Assembly (NCBI RefSeq): GCF_037543845.1
Contig: NZ_JBBIFX010000001.1
Span: 186,001-250,000, forward strand
Direction of reading: 5' to 3'
Source: Gymnodinialimonas ulvae
GTDB taxonomy: Bacteria > Pseudomonadota > Alphaproteobacteria > Rhodobacterales > Rhodobacteraceae
DNA: 64,000 nucleotides
The notes under the pieces were generated by a model, which was not told the origin of the DNA, did no database searches, and was given only the letters and a program-made list of their open reading frames with translations. Made by a program: the position numbers and the translations under genes. Each line of letters opens with the position of its first letter. Position 1 is the stretch's first letter. Below, piece after piece: positions 40,815-50,543 of the stretch.

Positions 40815-43055
40815 TCAGTTCAACCAGGTTTCAACCTCAAGCGTCGCGTCGCAGATCGCCCCGTCCGGCGTACCGACCCAGATGTCGATGCGACCTTCGA
40901 TGGCGGTTTGTCCGGTTAGGTCCAGAAGTGGGCCGCCGGATTCGCCGCTGTTGGCATCGAAATGCCAGAGCGCGTCGTTGGTGTTGACCAGAAGCGTCGT
41001 GTCGCAGGGTGCCAGCACCTCCAATTGCAGCCGCCGGAACTGCGCCATTTCGGAGGTGTAGAGCGTGAAGTCGGGGATCTGATCGGTGAAGCCCGTGACG
41101 TTGAACGGCAAATCCGCGCAGCCGTCGAGGTTCACGGTGCCGCTGGCACGCAGGAGCACGGTCTGCGGCGTGTAGATATCGGTGCCGGTATAACTCAGCT
41201 CAGACCCCGGGACGGCCCACGAGGGGCAGATGCCCGGATCGCCTCCGGGGTTGGCGGCGGCGGGCGTATTCGGGCCGGGACTTGGCGTGGCGCTGTTGGC
41301 GCGCATCAGCTCGATCTCGGCGCGTGCCTCGCGCAATTCCATGGCGAGGCTGTTGGCCTCTGTCTCGGCGTCCGACAGGTTCTGCGCCATCCGCTCGAGA
41401 TCGGCGCGCGCGCGTTCAACGTTGCGCAGCGCGGTGTCGCGCTCGGCCTCCAATGTGGCCAGAACCTCGGGATTGATCGTATCGCCGCCCGCTTCGATCG
41501 CGGCTTGAAGCGCGGCCAGCTCGGCGGCCAGGGATGCGGCACGGGCTTCTGTTTCGGCCTGATCCGCCGCTGCAGCCGCCTGCGCTTCGGCGAGCGCGGC
41601 TTCCAGATCGGCGACCTGTGCTTCCAGCGTCCGCTGCGCGAGCTGTGCGCCGTCTTGTTCGGTCAGGGCCTGATTCAACTGGTTGCGTAGCGTGATCGTG
41701 GTCTCGCTGTCGCCCTGTGCGGCGGCGTCGAGCTGCGCGCGCAGATCGGCGATGGTGTCGCCCAGTTCGTCGACACGCGCCTCGGCAAGTTCGCGGGCCT
41801 GCGTGGCATCGGACACCTCTGCCAGAAGGGTGGTGGTCTGTGTCTCCATCTCCGCAAGGCTCACTTCAAGACCATCGCGGGTCGCCATGACCTCGTCCAG
41901 CTGGCGCTGCATGTCGCCGTCATTGAGCGACGCGCCGGGCAGCGCGAGATAAGCCCCGCCGCCCAAAAGCGCCAGCAATCCGCCCCCCACCGCCGCGCCT
42001 TTCCAGAAGCCGGACGGGCGCGGCGGCGCGGGTGGGATTGTCGGTGCGGCGGTTGCGGCAGACGTAGGGGTGGCGGCAAGCGGTGCGGCTTCGACGATCC
42101 GGGTGGCGGTATCAGGGATCGCGGCGAACCACGCGGCGGCGTCGGCGGGCCGGTCCCTCAACGGACGCGAAAGCGCCCTGTCGATCAGCGCGAGCAGCCG
42201 CGGATCATGGCCCGGAAACCGCCCCGCGATCGGCTGGTATGGGTCGTCTTCCCCGTTCGAGACCTTTTGCGCGCGCTCATCGGCAGGCGCGGGAGCCGCA
42301 CCCGTGATGCAATGGTGCAGCGTTGCGGCAAGCGAATAGAGGTCGCTCGCCGGGCCCTGCTCGGTGCCCGCGACATAGAATTCATTGGGCGAATACCCGT
42401 CCGAGACGACCCGAAACGTGCCCGCCGCACGCGATTGGGCCTTGGTCTCCTGCCGCGCCGCGCCGAAGTCGATGATCACGGGCGTGTCGAGTGGGTCGAT
42501 GCGGATGTTGGCGGGCTTGATATCGCGGTGCAGCAAGCGTTCCTTGCCGCGCTCGGGCGCATCGCGGTGCAGGTAGTCGAGCGCATTGAGCAGCGTGCGC
42601 GTCAGTTCCATCACATAGGCCGGTGTCAGCTTTTGCGGCTCATGCTCGATCACGTGCTGAAGGTCGTGCCCCTCGACATAATCCATCGCCATGTAGGCGG
42701 TTCCGTTTTCCTCGAAGAGCGTCTGAACATGCACGATATTGGGATGGCGAAGGGTTGCCAGCGTGCGGGCCTCGCGCAGGAACAGGTTGCGGGCGGTCTC
42801 GAACGGCTCGGAGGTCGATGCACTGGCCGCAGAGACGGTGAAATCGCCAGCACGCAAGGCCAGACCGGCAGGAAAGCATTCCTTGATCGCCACTTTTCGA
42901 TCGAGATTGTCGCGCGCCTCATAGGTGATGCCGAAGCCGCCCGCCGCGATCCGCCCCGTGACCCGGTACATGCCCGACGACAAGAGCGCGCCCACGGGCA
43001 ATTCCCCCGCAGGTCCGTCGGGCAGCATCTTGGTTTTGCTGGGATCGTCACTCAT
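40815..43055 (-). CDS. Membrane-anchored Ser/Thr protein kinase with coiled coil and C-terminal secreted-type domain
   Basis: A 746-residue kinase, paralogous to 36557-40012. The kinase domain (~30-312) has GGFGITYEARD, Lys58, HRDIKPAN with Asp178 and DFG at 196-198. A membrane helix lies at ~351-372 (GAAVGGGLLALLGGGAYLAL), then a coiled coil (~375-590) and, at 610-746, a domain starting CPSWAVPGSELSYTGTDIY and ending GRIDIWVGTPDGAICDATLE. This domain matches the repeats in the secreted proteins at 47101-48567 and 48780-49232 (CDTTLLV, then W-x-F, then DIWVGT). It is predicted periplasmic and may sense or bind those proteins. Confidence 0.93.
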   Translation of the reverse strand: MSDDPSKTKMLPDGPAGELPVGALLSSGMYRVTGRIAAGGFGITYEARDNLDRKVAIKECFPAGLALRAGDFTVSAASASTSEPFETARNLFLREARTLATLRHPNIVHVQTLFEENGTAYMAMDYVEGHDLQHVIEHEPQKLTPAYVMELTRTLLNALDYLHRDAPERGKERLLHRDIKPANIRIDPLDTPVIIDFGAARQETKAQSRAAGTFRVVSDGYSPNEFYVAGTEQGPASDLYSLAATLHHCITGAAPAPADERAQKVSNGEDDPYQPIAGRFPGHDPRLLALIDRALSRPLRDRPADAAAWFAAIPDTATRIVEAAPLAATPTSAATAAPTIPPAPPRPSGFWKGAAVGGGLLALLGGGAYLALPGASLNDGDMQRQLDEVMATRDGLEVSLAEMETQTTTLLAEVSDATQARELAEARVDELGDTIADLRAQLDAAAQGDSETTITLRNQLNQALTEQDGAQLAQRTLEAQVADLEAALAEAQAAAAADQAETEARAASLAAELAALQAAIEAGGDTINPEVLATLEAERDTALRNVERARADLERMAQNLSDAETEANSLAMELREARAEIELMRANSATPSPGPNTPAAANPGGDPGICPSWAVPGSELSYTGTDIYTPQTVLLRASGTVNLDGCADLPFNVTGFTDQIPDFTLYTSEMAQFRRLQLEVLAPCDTTLLVNTNDALWHFDANSGESGGPLLDLTGQTAIEGRIDIWVGTPDGAICDATLEVETWLN

Positions 43056-43226
43056 GGTTTTGCGGTCCCGCCGTTGAGGGCGTGCACGGGCCGTTTCTGA
43101 CGTGCGCGAAGGGGTCTCAGGGCCTGTTGGGGGAAGTATGGCGAAGGCGAAGGCACAAAGTAAACGTCCGGTTTGCCTGCATCGGTTGGCTCAGCCGCGC
43201 CTGTTCGCGCACGGGCCCAGACGCAC

Positions 43227-43508
43227 TTACACCAAAAGCGCGATCAGCGCAGGCACCGCGACCGCCCCCACAAGCGCAAATTCCACCCATTTCATCGCCT
43301 GGCTCGCTTGCTGGCGTTGGGCGCGAAAGCCGCCGACGGGACGCTTGGGCGGGAGCGATTCGGCGATCAATACGCTAAATCCGCGCCGCGCCGCATCCTG
43401 TCGGGCGGCATTGGTGATACAGGTCAGCTTTCGCATGTACCCATCAAAGCAAGTGACACGGCGTTTGCCAAGCGTCACGCCCCCTTGCGGAGCGCGCTTT
43501 CGGGCCAT
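43227..43508 (-). CDS. Small tail-anchored protein, tentative
   Basis: A possible 93-residue protein, strongly basic in its first two thirds (MARKRAPQGGVTLGKRRVTC) and ending in a membrane helix (WVEFALVGAVAVPALIALLV) right before the stop. That layout is hard to explain as a chance frame. An internal ATG at 43436 is an alternative start; neither has a clear ribosome-binding site, and the frame stays open upstream into tig. No family is recognised. Treat as tentative. Confidence 0.42.
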   Translation of the reverse strand: MARKRAPQGGVTLGKRRVTCFDGYMRKLTCITNAARQDAARRGFSVLIAESLPPKRPVGGFRAQRQQASQAMKWVEFALVGAVAVPALIALLV

Positions 43509-43593
43509 AGAACGGCGCAAATTTTCACCCGACCTGAAAGGGGCCGGGCAATTCGCTTTGCCCCGCCGCCGCCAAGCCGTCACGAGGACAAAC

Positions 43594-44919
43594 ATGCAGA
43601 TCACCGAAACCCTTTCCGAGGGCCTGAAGCGCGAATACCAGATCACCGTCACCGCCGATGATCTTGAAGCGCGCGTGAATTCCAAGCTGCAAGAGGCGCA
43701 GCCCGAGGTCGAGATGAAGGGCTTCCGCAAAGGCAAGGTCCCGATGCCGCTTCTCAAAAAGCAGTTCGGTCCGCGTCTGATGGGCGAAGCCATGCAGGAG
43801 TCGGTCGATGAAGCGATGCAGGGGCATCTGGACGAATCCGGTGACCGCCCGGCCATGCAGCCCGACGTCAAGATGACCAACGAGGATTGGAAGGAAGGCG
43901 ACGATGTCGTGGTCGCCATGTCCTACGAGAAACTGCCCGAGATCCCTGACGTTGATTACAAGAAGCTCAAGCTTGAAAAGCTGGTCGTTAAGCCCGGCGA
44001 TGACGAGATTGACGATGCGCTGAAGAACCTCGCCGAAAACGCGCAGAACTTTGCCACCAAGAAGGGCAAGGCCGCCGATGGCGATCAGGTCGTGTTCGAT
44101 TTCGTGGGCACTGTGGACGGCGAAGCCTTCGACGGCGGCTCGGCAGAAGATTTCCCGCTGGTTCTGGGGTCCGGGCAGTTCATTCCCGGCTTCGAGGAGC
44201 AGCTTGTTGGTGTGAAGGCCAAGGACGAAAAAGACGTCGAAGTGTCTTTCCCCGAGGATTACCAGGCCGAGCATCTGGCCGGTAAGGCCGCCGTGTTCGC
44301 CTGCACGATCAAGGAGATCAAAAAGCCCGTCCCGGCCGAGGTCGATGATGAGCTGGCCAAGAAGTTCGGCGCCGAAGATCTTGACGCGTTGAAGGGGCAG
44401 ATCACCGAGCGTCTGCAATCGGAATATGCCGGGGCCGCGCGCGCCGTGATGAAGCGCGGTCTGCTGGATCAGCTTGACGAGATCGTGTCGTTCGAATTGC
44501 CGCCGTCACTGGTGCAGGCCGAGGCGGATCAGATCGCCCACCAGCTGTGGCACGAGGAAAACCCCGATGTCGAAGGCCACGATCACGAGAAGGTCGAGCC
44601 GACCGATGAGCATGTGAAACTGGCCGAACGCCGCGTGAAGCTTGGGCTTTTGCTGGCCGAATTGGGTCAGAAGAATGATGTGCAGGTCACCGACGCCGAG
44701 ATGACCCAGGCGATCATGACCCAGGCGCGCCAGTACCCCGGTCAGGAGCGCGCGTTCTTCGAGTTCATTCAGCAAAACCAGGCCGCGCAGCAGCAAGTCC
44801 GCGCGCCGCTGTTCGAAGACAAGGTCGTCGATTTTATCGGCGAGCTGGCGAAAGTCTCCGAGAAAGAGGTCTCCAAGGACGATCTCAAGGCTGCTGTGGA
44901 CGCGCTCGAAGAAGAATAA
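43594..44919 (+). CDS. tig: Trigger factor, ribosome-associated chaperone and peptidyl-prolyl isomerase
   Basis: A 441-residue three-domain trigger factor. The ribosome-binding signature GFRKGKVPMPLLKKQFG lies in the N-terminal domain, an FKBP-type isomerase domain follows (DQVVFDFVGTVDGEAFDGGS, PLVLGSGQFIPGFEEQLVGV) and the C-terminal helical chaperone arms reach to the end. It binds nascent chains at the ribosome exit. The ATG at 43594 is preceded by CGAGG; the much longer open frame upstream is spurious. A terminator follows. Confidence 0.96.
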   Translation: MQITETLSEGLKREYQITVTADDLEARVNSKLQEAQPEVEMKGFRKGKVPMPLLKKQFGPRLMGEAMQESVDEAMQGHLDESGDRPAMQPDVKMTNEDWKEGDDVVVAMSYEKLPEIPDVDYKKLKLEKLVVKPGDDEIDDALKNLAENAQNFATKKGKAADGDQVVFDFVGTVDGEAFDGGSAEDFPLVLGSGQFIPGFEEQLVGVKAKDEKDVEVSFPEDYQAEHLAGKAAVFACTIKEIKKPVPAEVDDELAKKFGAEDLDALKGQITERLQSEYAGAARAVMKRGLLDQLDEIVSFELPPSLVQAEADQIAHQLWHEENPDVEGHDHEKVEPTDEHVKLAERRVKLGLLLAELGQKNDVQVTDAEMTQAIMTQARQYPGQERAFFEFIQQNQAAQQQVRAPLFEDKVVDFIGELAKVSEKEVSKDDLKAAVDALEEE

Positions 44920-44945
44920 GCCAAGCTGACGTTGCGGAAACAAAG

Positions 44946-44972
44946 CGCGCTGCCTCTTGGCGGCGCGTTTTT
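44946..44972 (+). terminator. Intrinsic terminator after tig
   Basis: CGCGCTGCC (44946-44954), loop TCTT and GGCGGCGCG (44959-44967) pair over nine positions with one T-G wobble, followed by TTTTTCTTTT. Confidence 0.85.
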
Positions 44973-44994
44973 CTTTTGTGTACGCAGGTGTCCC

Positions 44995-45549
44995 ATGGCC
45001 AAAGACATCTGGACAGACAGGAACGTGCAGCTGCGCGCACCGCGCCCCTCGGATATAGAGGTGCACCTGGGCCTGCCGTATTCGCGCGAGATTCACACGA
45101 TGTATGGTGGCGATCCCGAGGTCCCTCCGACCCCCAGCCGTGAGCGTTCCGAGGGGTGGTATGCGTGGCTGTGCGATCATCCTTTTGCCCGTGTGATCGA
45201 GGTAGAAGGCCGTGTCGCGGGCGAGATCCGCCTGCATTCCCATGATCCCGAAACCCGCTCCGCCCGCCTTGCGGTGGGGCTGTTCGCGGAGGCCGATCTT
45301 GGCCGGGGGTACGGCCGCTGTGCGATCCAGCAGACGTTGTCGAGCGGGTTCGATTTGTTGCGGTTGGAGGCGATTGATCTGCGGGTACTGGCGTTCAACA
45401 CACGTGCGATCCGCTGCTACACTGCTTGCGGGTTCGAGACGGTGGCCAGGTTGCCGCGCAGCCTGAAACTGGGCGATGTCTGGCATGATGACCTGCTGAT
45501 GGAAATCACCGCCGCGCGGTTCCACGCCCTTCTGGCGCAGGCCACTTAA
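44995..45549 (+). CDS. GNAT family N-acetyltransferase
   Basis: A 184-residue acetyltransferase of the RimJ/RimL-like GNAT type: VQLRAPRPSDIEVHLGLPYS at the start, acetyl-CoA-binding motif A around AVGLFAEADLGRGYGRCAIQ and motif B in NTRAIRCYTACGFETVARLP. Substrate unknown. It lies 75 bases after tig, behind tig's terminator, and therefore probably has its own promoter. Confidence 0.88.
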   Translation: MAKDIWTDRNVQLRAPRPSDIEVHLGLPYSREIHTMYGGDPEVPPTPSRERSEGWYAWLCDHPFARVIEVEGRVAGEIRLHSHDPETRSARLAVGLFAEADLGRGYGRCAIQQTLSSGFDLLRLEAIDLRVLAFNTRAIRCYTACGFETVARLPRSLKLGDVWHDDLLMEITAARFHALLAQAT

Positions 45550-45713
45550 CGCCAATCAGATCAATATCTTGGACGCCCCGGTTATCGGATAACGGGCGCC
45601 GGCGTTTGCATAACAGCGCGCGCCGCGGCGAGATTGGCCCAAGCGCCGATCAACGGTTCGCCGATTTAATACACGTCTTATTCATCTCACGTCTTTATTC
45701 GAGAGCCTGACCC

Positions 45714-46301
45714 ATGTTGAAACCCGTCCTTTTTGCCCTTGTCGGATTGGCCGCGAGCGTGCCCGCAGCCTTCGCCGACACCACGCTTCCCCTGCTGCCG
45801 CGCCCGGACCTCGGGCGTGACTTCGATCCCTTGGCGATGCCCGCACCCGCGCAGGATGCGGTGGATCTTTGCAGTCGGTTCGGTGTCGCTTGCAGCATCC
45901 CGTTTGCCAGCCCGCGCGCAGATCTGGGCAATCTTGCGGAGTTGCTTCCGCCGGCTCAGGCTGACGCCGCCAAACGTTGGGCGCTTTATGCCGACGAATG
46001 GGCCCGGATCGCCGATCTTTACCGCGATGGCCCGCGTCCCGCTCTGCCTGCGCTGCCGCAGGTGCCGCGCACCCCCGATGGTCTTGGCTGGCGTCCGGAT
46101 CGTATGTCCGACCTCGCAGACCTTCTGGACGATGTGCAAGCGCGACTGGCCCGGCCATCCGCGCCGCTTCAGGCCGTCCCGCATCGGGACCCGCTTTGGT
46201 CGCACCCCTTTACGATCCGACCCTTCGACCCGCCAACGATCCTGCCCGTTCCGCGCCCGCAGCACCGCGGCCCCTCCATCCTCATCGTGCCGCAACAGTG
46301 A
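45714..46301 (+). CDS. Secreted proline-rich protein, unknown
   Basis: A 195-residue protein with a signal peptide (MLKPVLFALVGLAASVPAAFA) and a proline-rich mature part (DTTLPLLPRPDLGRDFDPLA, PALPALPQVPRTPDGLGW, RPFDPPTILPVPRPQHRGP). Two cysteines (DLCSRFGVACS) could form a disulfide. The minus strand also has an open frame here, but the signal peptide favours the plus strand. The 164 bases before it hold an inverted repeat (CCCGGTTATC/GATAACGGG-like, about 45578-45598). Confidence 0.62.
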   Translation: MLKPVLFALVGLAASVPAAFADTTLPLLPRPDLGRDFDPLAMPAPAQDAVDLCSRFGVACSIPFASPRADLGNLAELLPPAQADAAKRWALYADEWARIADLYRDGPRPALPALPQVPRTPDGLGWRPDRMSDLADLLDDVQARLARPSAPLQAVPHRDPLWSHPFTIRPFDPPTILPVPRPQHRGPSILIVPQQ

Positions 46302-46378
46302 GAACGCCGCCGCCTCGCCGCGTTTCTGCGGGGCAGCGCGCCCATCTGAAACCATTTGAAAACAATCGAGTAGACCCC

Positions 46379-46843
46379 ATGACCCTTAGATTTCCTCTCA
46401 CCGCCACACTTCTTGTCACCCTTGCCGCCCCGGCCTTGGCCCAGGACATCTCCGACATGCTCAACCCGCGCGACATGATCGCCGAGATGGGCCTCGGCGA
46501 GATCGTGCAGCGTCCCGGCACCGCGGTGATCCGCTCCGCCCCCTACGCACCCGTGGCCGAAATCGCAGCCCTGCCGCGCGATGGGGCCGTCCTGCGCTCG
46601 CCGCGTCCGGTCCTGCGCCCCTCGGTCCGTGCCACCCATGCGCCCGCGCCGCCCCCCGCCTTCGATACCTCAGGCCTGCTGGCCACGATGGAGGACGCCG
46701 CCGCGCAATCCCCGGCAGGCGGCAACACATTGGTGATCGCGGGCGGCGACGCTTTGACCGTCTCCGGGGCGAATACATCCGTCATCCGTGCCGAAGCGCC
46801 TGCGCCGCGCCTGACCCTGTGGCAGCGTATCTTTGGTCGCTAA
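46379..46843 (+). CDS. Secreted protein, unknown
   Basis: A 154-residue protein with a signal peptide (RFPLTATLLVTLAAPALAQD) and a short mature domain (MLNPRDMIAEMGLGEIVQRP, GNTLVIAGGDALTVSG). No family recognised. It follows the secreted protein at 45714-46301 by 77 bases on the same strand and may share its transcript. The 257 bases after it, up to 47101, hold no gene I can support. Confidence 0.62.
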   Translation: MTLRFPLTATLLVTLAAPALAQDISDMLNPRDMIAEMGLGEIVQRPGTAVIRSAPYAPVAEIAALPRDGAVLRSPRPVLRPSVRATHAPAPPPAFDTSGLLATMEDAAAQSPAGGNTLVIAGGDALTVSGANTSVIRAEAPAPRLTLWQRIFGR

Positions 46844-47100
46844 GAGCCGCATGCGTCCAGTATGGTGCCCGCGCCCAGTTCGTTCTGGGCGTGGTCCCGT
46901 TTTGCCTCGTAAATTTCGCCCTGCGAGAAACCATTTGGTGAAAAATAGGCGCTCCGCTAACGTCTTGGTTGCAACTTTCGGGTCAGGGTTTCCTCCGTTT
47001 GGCAGCGCCCGGACCGACGTTACGTTGACCAAACACCACGATTGAATTTGGTGGGCCGCGTCCCCTTCACCGGCCCCCACCCACTGGAAGGATCCCCCCA

Positions 47101-48567
47101 ATGCGTCTGATGACCGCAAGTGCGATCGCATTGATGGCCATGGGCGGCGCCGCTCTGGCCTGCCCGAATTCTCAACTCGCGCGCAGCAGCTTTGCCTATG
47201 ATGGCGCGCAGATTGCCAATGGCCTGGACTTCAACGTCCAGGCGCAGGGCGGCTTCACGCTAGACCAATGCGGGCTTGGAACGCTTGGGTTCGGGCAATT
47301 CGCCGCCGTGCCGGATGTGACGCTTGAGCTGAGCAATATGGTTGGGCGTGAGTTGGAGCTGTTCGTCAATTCGAGCTGCGATCCTGCGATGCTGGTCTAC
47401 GATGCCAATGGGCAATGGTTCTTCAACGATGATAACGAGGGCCTCCAACCTGGAATGCGCCTGGCCTCCGGCGCAGCGAACGGGCGCGTCGATGTCTGGA
47501 TCGGAACCTATTCCGGCGGCGGTTGCCCTGCGACCTTGACGGTGCGCTCCGTGGGCTCAGCGCCCGCGCCGCAACCGGTTCCGGTGCCCCAGCCCGCCTT
47601 GGCCTGTCCCACTTGGGAAGTGCCCGGACCCGCGCTGCAGTTCAGCGCCAACCAGATCGTGCAACCCCTCAGCTACATCGCCCAGGCCACCGGCGGCACC
47701 AATGTCGGTGCCTGTCCCGGCGTCGAGGGTGGCGGAACCGCCAGCCAGGTGCCGCAATTCTCGGTCACGTTGTCAGAGATGCAGGGCCATATCCTGACCC
47801 TGCGCGCCAATGCGGAATGCGACTCAACGCTGTTGGTAAACGGCGCGGACACCACGTGGTATTACAATGACGACGGGCAAGGGAACCTGCAGCCGGAGCT
47901 GACCATCACCGAACAAGCGGCGCTGAACGGGCGGATCGACGTCTGGGTCGGCACGTTCTCGGGCGAAACCTGCGCCGGTACGTTCACCTTGCAAGCCGTT
48001 CCTGTGGCGCAGCCGGCGCCGCAACCGGCCCCGGTTCCGGTCCCTGCGCCGACACCGACGCCCGCGCCTGTACCGACACCAACGCCTGCGCCCGCACCGG
48101 CTCCCGCACCGGCCCCGGCGCCAGCTGCAGCACCCGATCCGACGCAAACGGGCGGCTGCCCGACCACGGCGCTTGAAGGCACACCGGTTGTCCTTGACGG
48201 GCAGGAACTCTACTCCCCCGACAGCTTTGCCGTTCAGGCGGGGGGCGTGACCGCGCTGAGCAGTTGCTCGGGCCTGCCCGGTGCAGGTGTGATCAACGCG
48301 CGGCCCCATTATAGCTTCCAGCTTTCGGGCATGGAGACCTACGGCCGCCTTGAGGTTGAGGTCAGCAGTGACTGCGACACCACGCTTTTGATGCATGATG
48401 CGCAGGGCAATTGGCACTTCGATGACGATTCCGGCGGTGGCAATCAGCCCGAGTTGAACCTGACCGATACGGCCGCCCTGAACGGTCGCGTCGATATCTG
48501 GGTCGGCACGTTCGGCACCGAAACCGCTTGTGAGGCCGAGATCGAGATGGAGACGTGGAACTTCTGA
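47101..48567 (+). CDS. Secreted protein with three copies of the kinase-associated domain
   Basis: A 488-residue protein with a signal peptide (MTASAIALMAMGGAALA) and three ~135-residue domains (about 20-155, 164-300 and 352-488), joined by Pro/Ala/Val-Pro linkers (QPVPVPQPALA and a ~50-residue AP-rich stretch). Each copy has a cysteine-started N-terminus, a C-D-x-x-(L/M)-L block followed by W-x-(F/Y)-(N/D)-D-D (CDPAMLVYDANGQWFFNDD, CDTTLLMHDAQGNWHFDDD) and N-G-R-x-D-(V/I)-W-(V/I)-G-T. The fold looks like the pre-peptidase C-terminal beta-sandwich; homologues are often auto-named 'peptidase S1' although no protease triad is present. The aspartates may bind calcium. Confidence 0.88.
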   Translation: MRLMTASAIALMAMGGAALACPNSQLARSSFAYDGAQIANGLDFNVQAQGGFTLDQCGLGTLGFGQFAAVPDVTLELSNMVGRELELFVNSSCDPAMLVYDANGQWFFNDDNEGLQPGMRLASGAANGRVDVWIGTYSGGGCPATLTVRSVGSAPAPQPVPVPQPALACPTWEVPGPALQFSANQIVQPLSYIAQATGGTNVGACPGVEGGGTASQVPQFSVTLSEMQGHILTLRANAECDSTLLVNGADTTWYYNDDGQGNLQPELTITEQAALNGRIDVWVGTFSGETCAGTFTLQAVPVAQPAPQPAPVPVPAPTPTPAPVPTPTPAPAPAPAPAPAPAAAPDPTQTGGCPTTALEGTPVVLDGQELYSPDSFAVQAGGVTALSSCSGLPGAGVINARPHYSFQLSGMETYGRLEVEVSSDCDTTLLMHDAQGNWHFDDDSGGGNQPELNLTDTAALNGRVDIWVGTFGTETACEAEIEMETWNF

Positions 48568-48779
48568 TCCGACCCCATATCACGCGTCGCACCGGCCGGT
48601 GGGTTGGGGCGCGCGCACGTTCGCCCATGGCCGCAAGTTTGGACGATGCCTTCAGTGAATATTTGGTGGGCTCGCGCCACTTGAAACCCGAAGTTAGTAC
48701 TTTGGCCCATATTTCGGCCCACAAATACCAGAGTCCGCGATGTCTATAAGGCATCGATCAACACCCGGAGTATTCCAAT

Positions 48780-49232
48780 ATGAAAAAGCTTATTGCCGCC
48801 GCCGGCCTGCTTCTTGGCACCACGGGCCTTGCCGCCGCGTGCCCCGACTACGGCTATCAGGGTCAGCAGACGGGCTATGCAACCGGTCAGGATCTGTACC
48901 TGCCCAACAGTTACAACACGACCGCTGGCGGGACCTACGACCTGTATGCCTGTGGCTTCACAAATGCGGGCAATTTCACCATTGCGCCAAATTTCGAGTT
49001 CCGCCTTGATGGGATGGAAGCCTACGGACGGCTGGAGATCCGTGTTCAGGGCAATTGCGACACCGTGCTTTTGGTCAACGATTCCAACGGCAACTGGACG
49101 TGGAATGACGACAGTTACGGGTTGAACCCGGCGATCAATTTCAGCGGCCCGCGCTCGGGTGTCTACGACATCTGGGTCGGCACGTTTGGCGGTGCGTCTT
49201 GCGCTGCGACGTTGACGATGGAAACCTGGTAG
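48780..49232 (+). CDS. Secreted single-domain protein of the same family
   Basis: A 150-residue protein: signal peptide (MKKLIAAAGLLLGTTGLAAA) and one domain (CPDYGYQGQQTGYATGQDLY, CDTVLLVNDSNGNWTWNDD, YDIWVGTFGGASCAATLTME). It is the minimal member of the family in the window and could be a free ligand or subunit for the kinase sensor domains. It follows 47101-48567 after 212 bases on the same strand; that gap holds no gene. It ends 114 bases before the convergent sugar-dehydrogenase gene. Confidence 0.87.
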   Translation: MKKLIAAAGLLLGTTGLAAACPDYGYQGQQTGYATGQDLYLPNSYNTTAGGTYDLYACGFTNAGNFTIAPNFEFRLDGMEAYGRLEIRVQGNCDTVLLVNDSNGNWTWNDDSYGLNPAINFSGPRSGVYDIWVGTFGGASCAATLTMETW

Positions 49233-49346
49233 GGCCGTCCGTCGATCGTATTGTCGCCGACACAGGCGCGCCATGTGGGCGCGTCGTCTTGCGTTTCGGG
49301 TACGGGCCGCATGTCAGGTGTGATGTGAACGACACGTCGCCTTCCG

Positions 49347-50543
49347 TCAGCGCGCAGGCGTAAGGCGGAGCAGGCGGCCCGGATCATCGTCGATCACGAT
49401 CAGGATCGCGCCGTCTTCATCCACCGCCACGTCACGCACTCGTCCGCCGGGCCGGAAACGTTCTTCGCCCACAACCATATCGCCGTCCATATCCAACCGA
49501 ACCAGCGCGCGGCCTGCCAACGCACCCAGCAGGAGGTCGCCCTGCCACTCGGCGAACATGTCGCCTTCGTAGAAGATCATGTCCGACGGGGCGATGGACG
49601 GGTCCCAGAAATAGCGCGGCTCCTCATAATCCGGCGCATGGGCCTGCTGCCCGGTGCCGACATCCGTGCCGTTGTAGTTCACGCCATAGCTGACCTCGGG
49701 CCAGCCGTAATTCGCGCCAGGCCGGACGATATTCAACTCATCCCCGCCCGCGGGGCCATGTTCCAGGGTCCAGAGAATGTCGGTTCCCGGTTGCACCGCC
49801 GCCCCTTGGATATTGCGGTGACCGTAGCTCAGCACACCGGGCTGCGCGCGTTCAATGATCGGATCCTGCGCGGGCGTGCCGTCGGGTTGGATCTGGATCG
49901 TGACCCCGTAGGTCGCCCGCACCGGGTTCTGGGCCAATGTGCGGTTTTCGGGCGTGAAGCGATCGCCGGTGGTCACCAGAAGCGCGCCGTCCGGCGTCAC
50001 GATCACGCGGCTGCCGAAATGGGCGGGCACGATGGAGGCGGGGGTTTGCCGCCACAACTCGGTCACCTCGGTGAGAGCGGCGTGATCTTCCGACAGAACG
50101 GCGCTGGCCACGGCGGTGGCCGAGGCCGCGATGCCGTCGCGTGCGGAATAGGTGAGGTAGAGCGTGCGGTTGTCCGCGAAATCAGGTGAAAGCGCTACGT
50201 CCAGAAGCCCACCTTGCTGCACCGCGCGGACCGCCGGGACGCCGTCGATCTCCGGCCCGACCTGCCCGTCGCGCGTGATATGGCGCAGGGTTCCGCCGCG
50301 TTCCGTGACGACATAACCCGCGCCATCGGGCAAGACGGCGACGGCCCAGGGGCGGGCGAGGGTGTCGGTGATGACCTCGCTTTCGAGGCGCAGGCCGGAG
50401 GTGATCTCGGGGGCGTCGGTCTGTTCGGGGAAGGCGGGGATGGTGTCGGGCAGGTTGGGGGTGCCGTCGTCAACCGGTGCCTGGGCGAGGGCGGGGACGG
50501 TGAAGAGGAGGAAGGGCAGGGCGCGGAACGTCAGGCGGAACAT
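49347..50543 (-). CDS. PQQ-dependent sugar dehydrogenase (YliI/Asd-like), exported
   Basis: A 398-residue beta-propeller enzyme with a signal peptide (RLTFRALPFLLFTVPALAQA). Family landmarks are LARPWAVAVLPDGAGYVVTE, QGGLLDVALSPDFADNRTLY, SYGHRNIQGAAVQPGT and EHGPAGGDELNIVRPGANYG, with the catalytic histidine and PQQ/calcium ligands in these blocks. It should oxidise aldose sugars in the periplasm using pyrroloquinoline quinone. The ATG at 50543 gives a proper signal peptide and follows GAGG; a longer version adds a non-signal stretch. Confidence 0.9.
   Translation of the reverse strand: MFRLTFRALPFLLFTVPALAQAPVDDGTPNLPDTIPAFPEQTDAPEITSGLRLESEVITDTLARPWAVAVLPDGAGYVVTERGGTLRHITRDGQVGPEIDGVPAVRAVQQGGLLDVALSPDFADNRTLYLTYSARDGIAASATAVASAVLSEDHAALTEVTELWRQTPASIVPAHFGSRVIVTPDGALLVTTGDRFTPENRTLAQNPVRATYGVTIQIQPDGTPAQDPIIERAQPGVLSYGHRNIQGAAVQPGTDILWTLEHGPAGGDELNIVRPGANYGWPEVSYGVNYNGTDVGTGQQAHAPDYEEPRYFWDPSIAPSDMIFYEGDMFAEWQGDLLLGALAGRALVRLDMDGDMVVGEERFRPGGRVRDVAVDEDGAILIVIDDDPGRLLRLTPAR

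Noticed and set aside
43102..43593. Longer trigger factor with 164 extra N-terminal residues
   Set aside because: The extension is unlike any trigger factor, and the ATG at 43594 gives the canonical N-terminus behind a ribosome-binding site.
45687..46355. Minus-strand open frame opposite the secreted protein 45714-46301
   Set aside because: The plus strand gives a clean signal peptide and is followed by a second signal-peptide protein in the same direction; the minus frame has no features.
47101..49232. Secreted domain proteins as S1 serine proteases
   Set aside because: No GDSGGP, no TAAHC-type histidine motif and domains of only ~135 residues; the common automatic name would be misleading.
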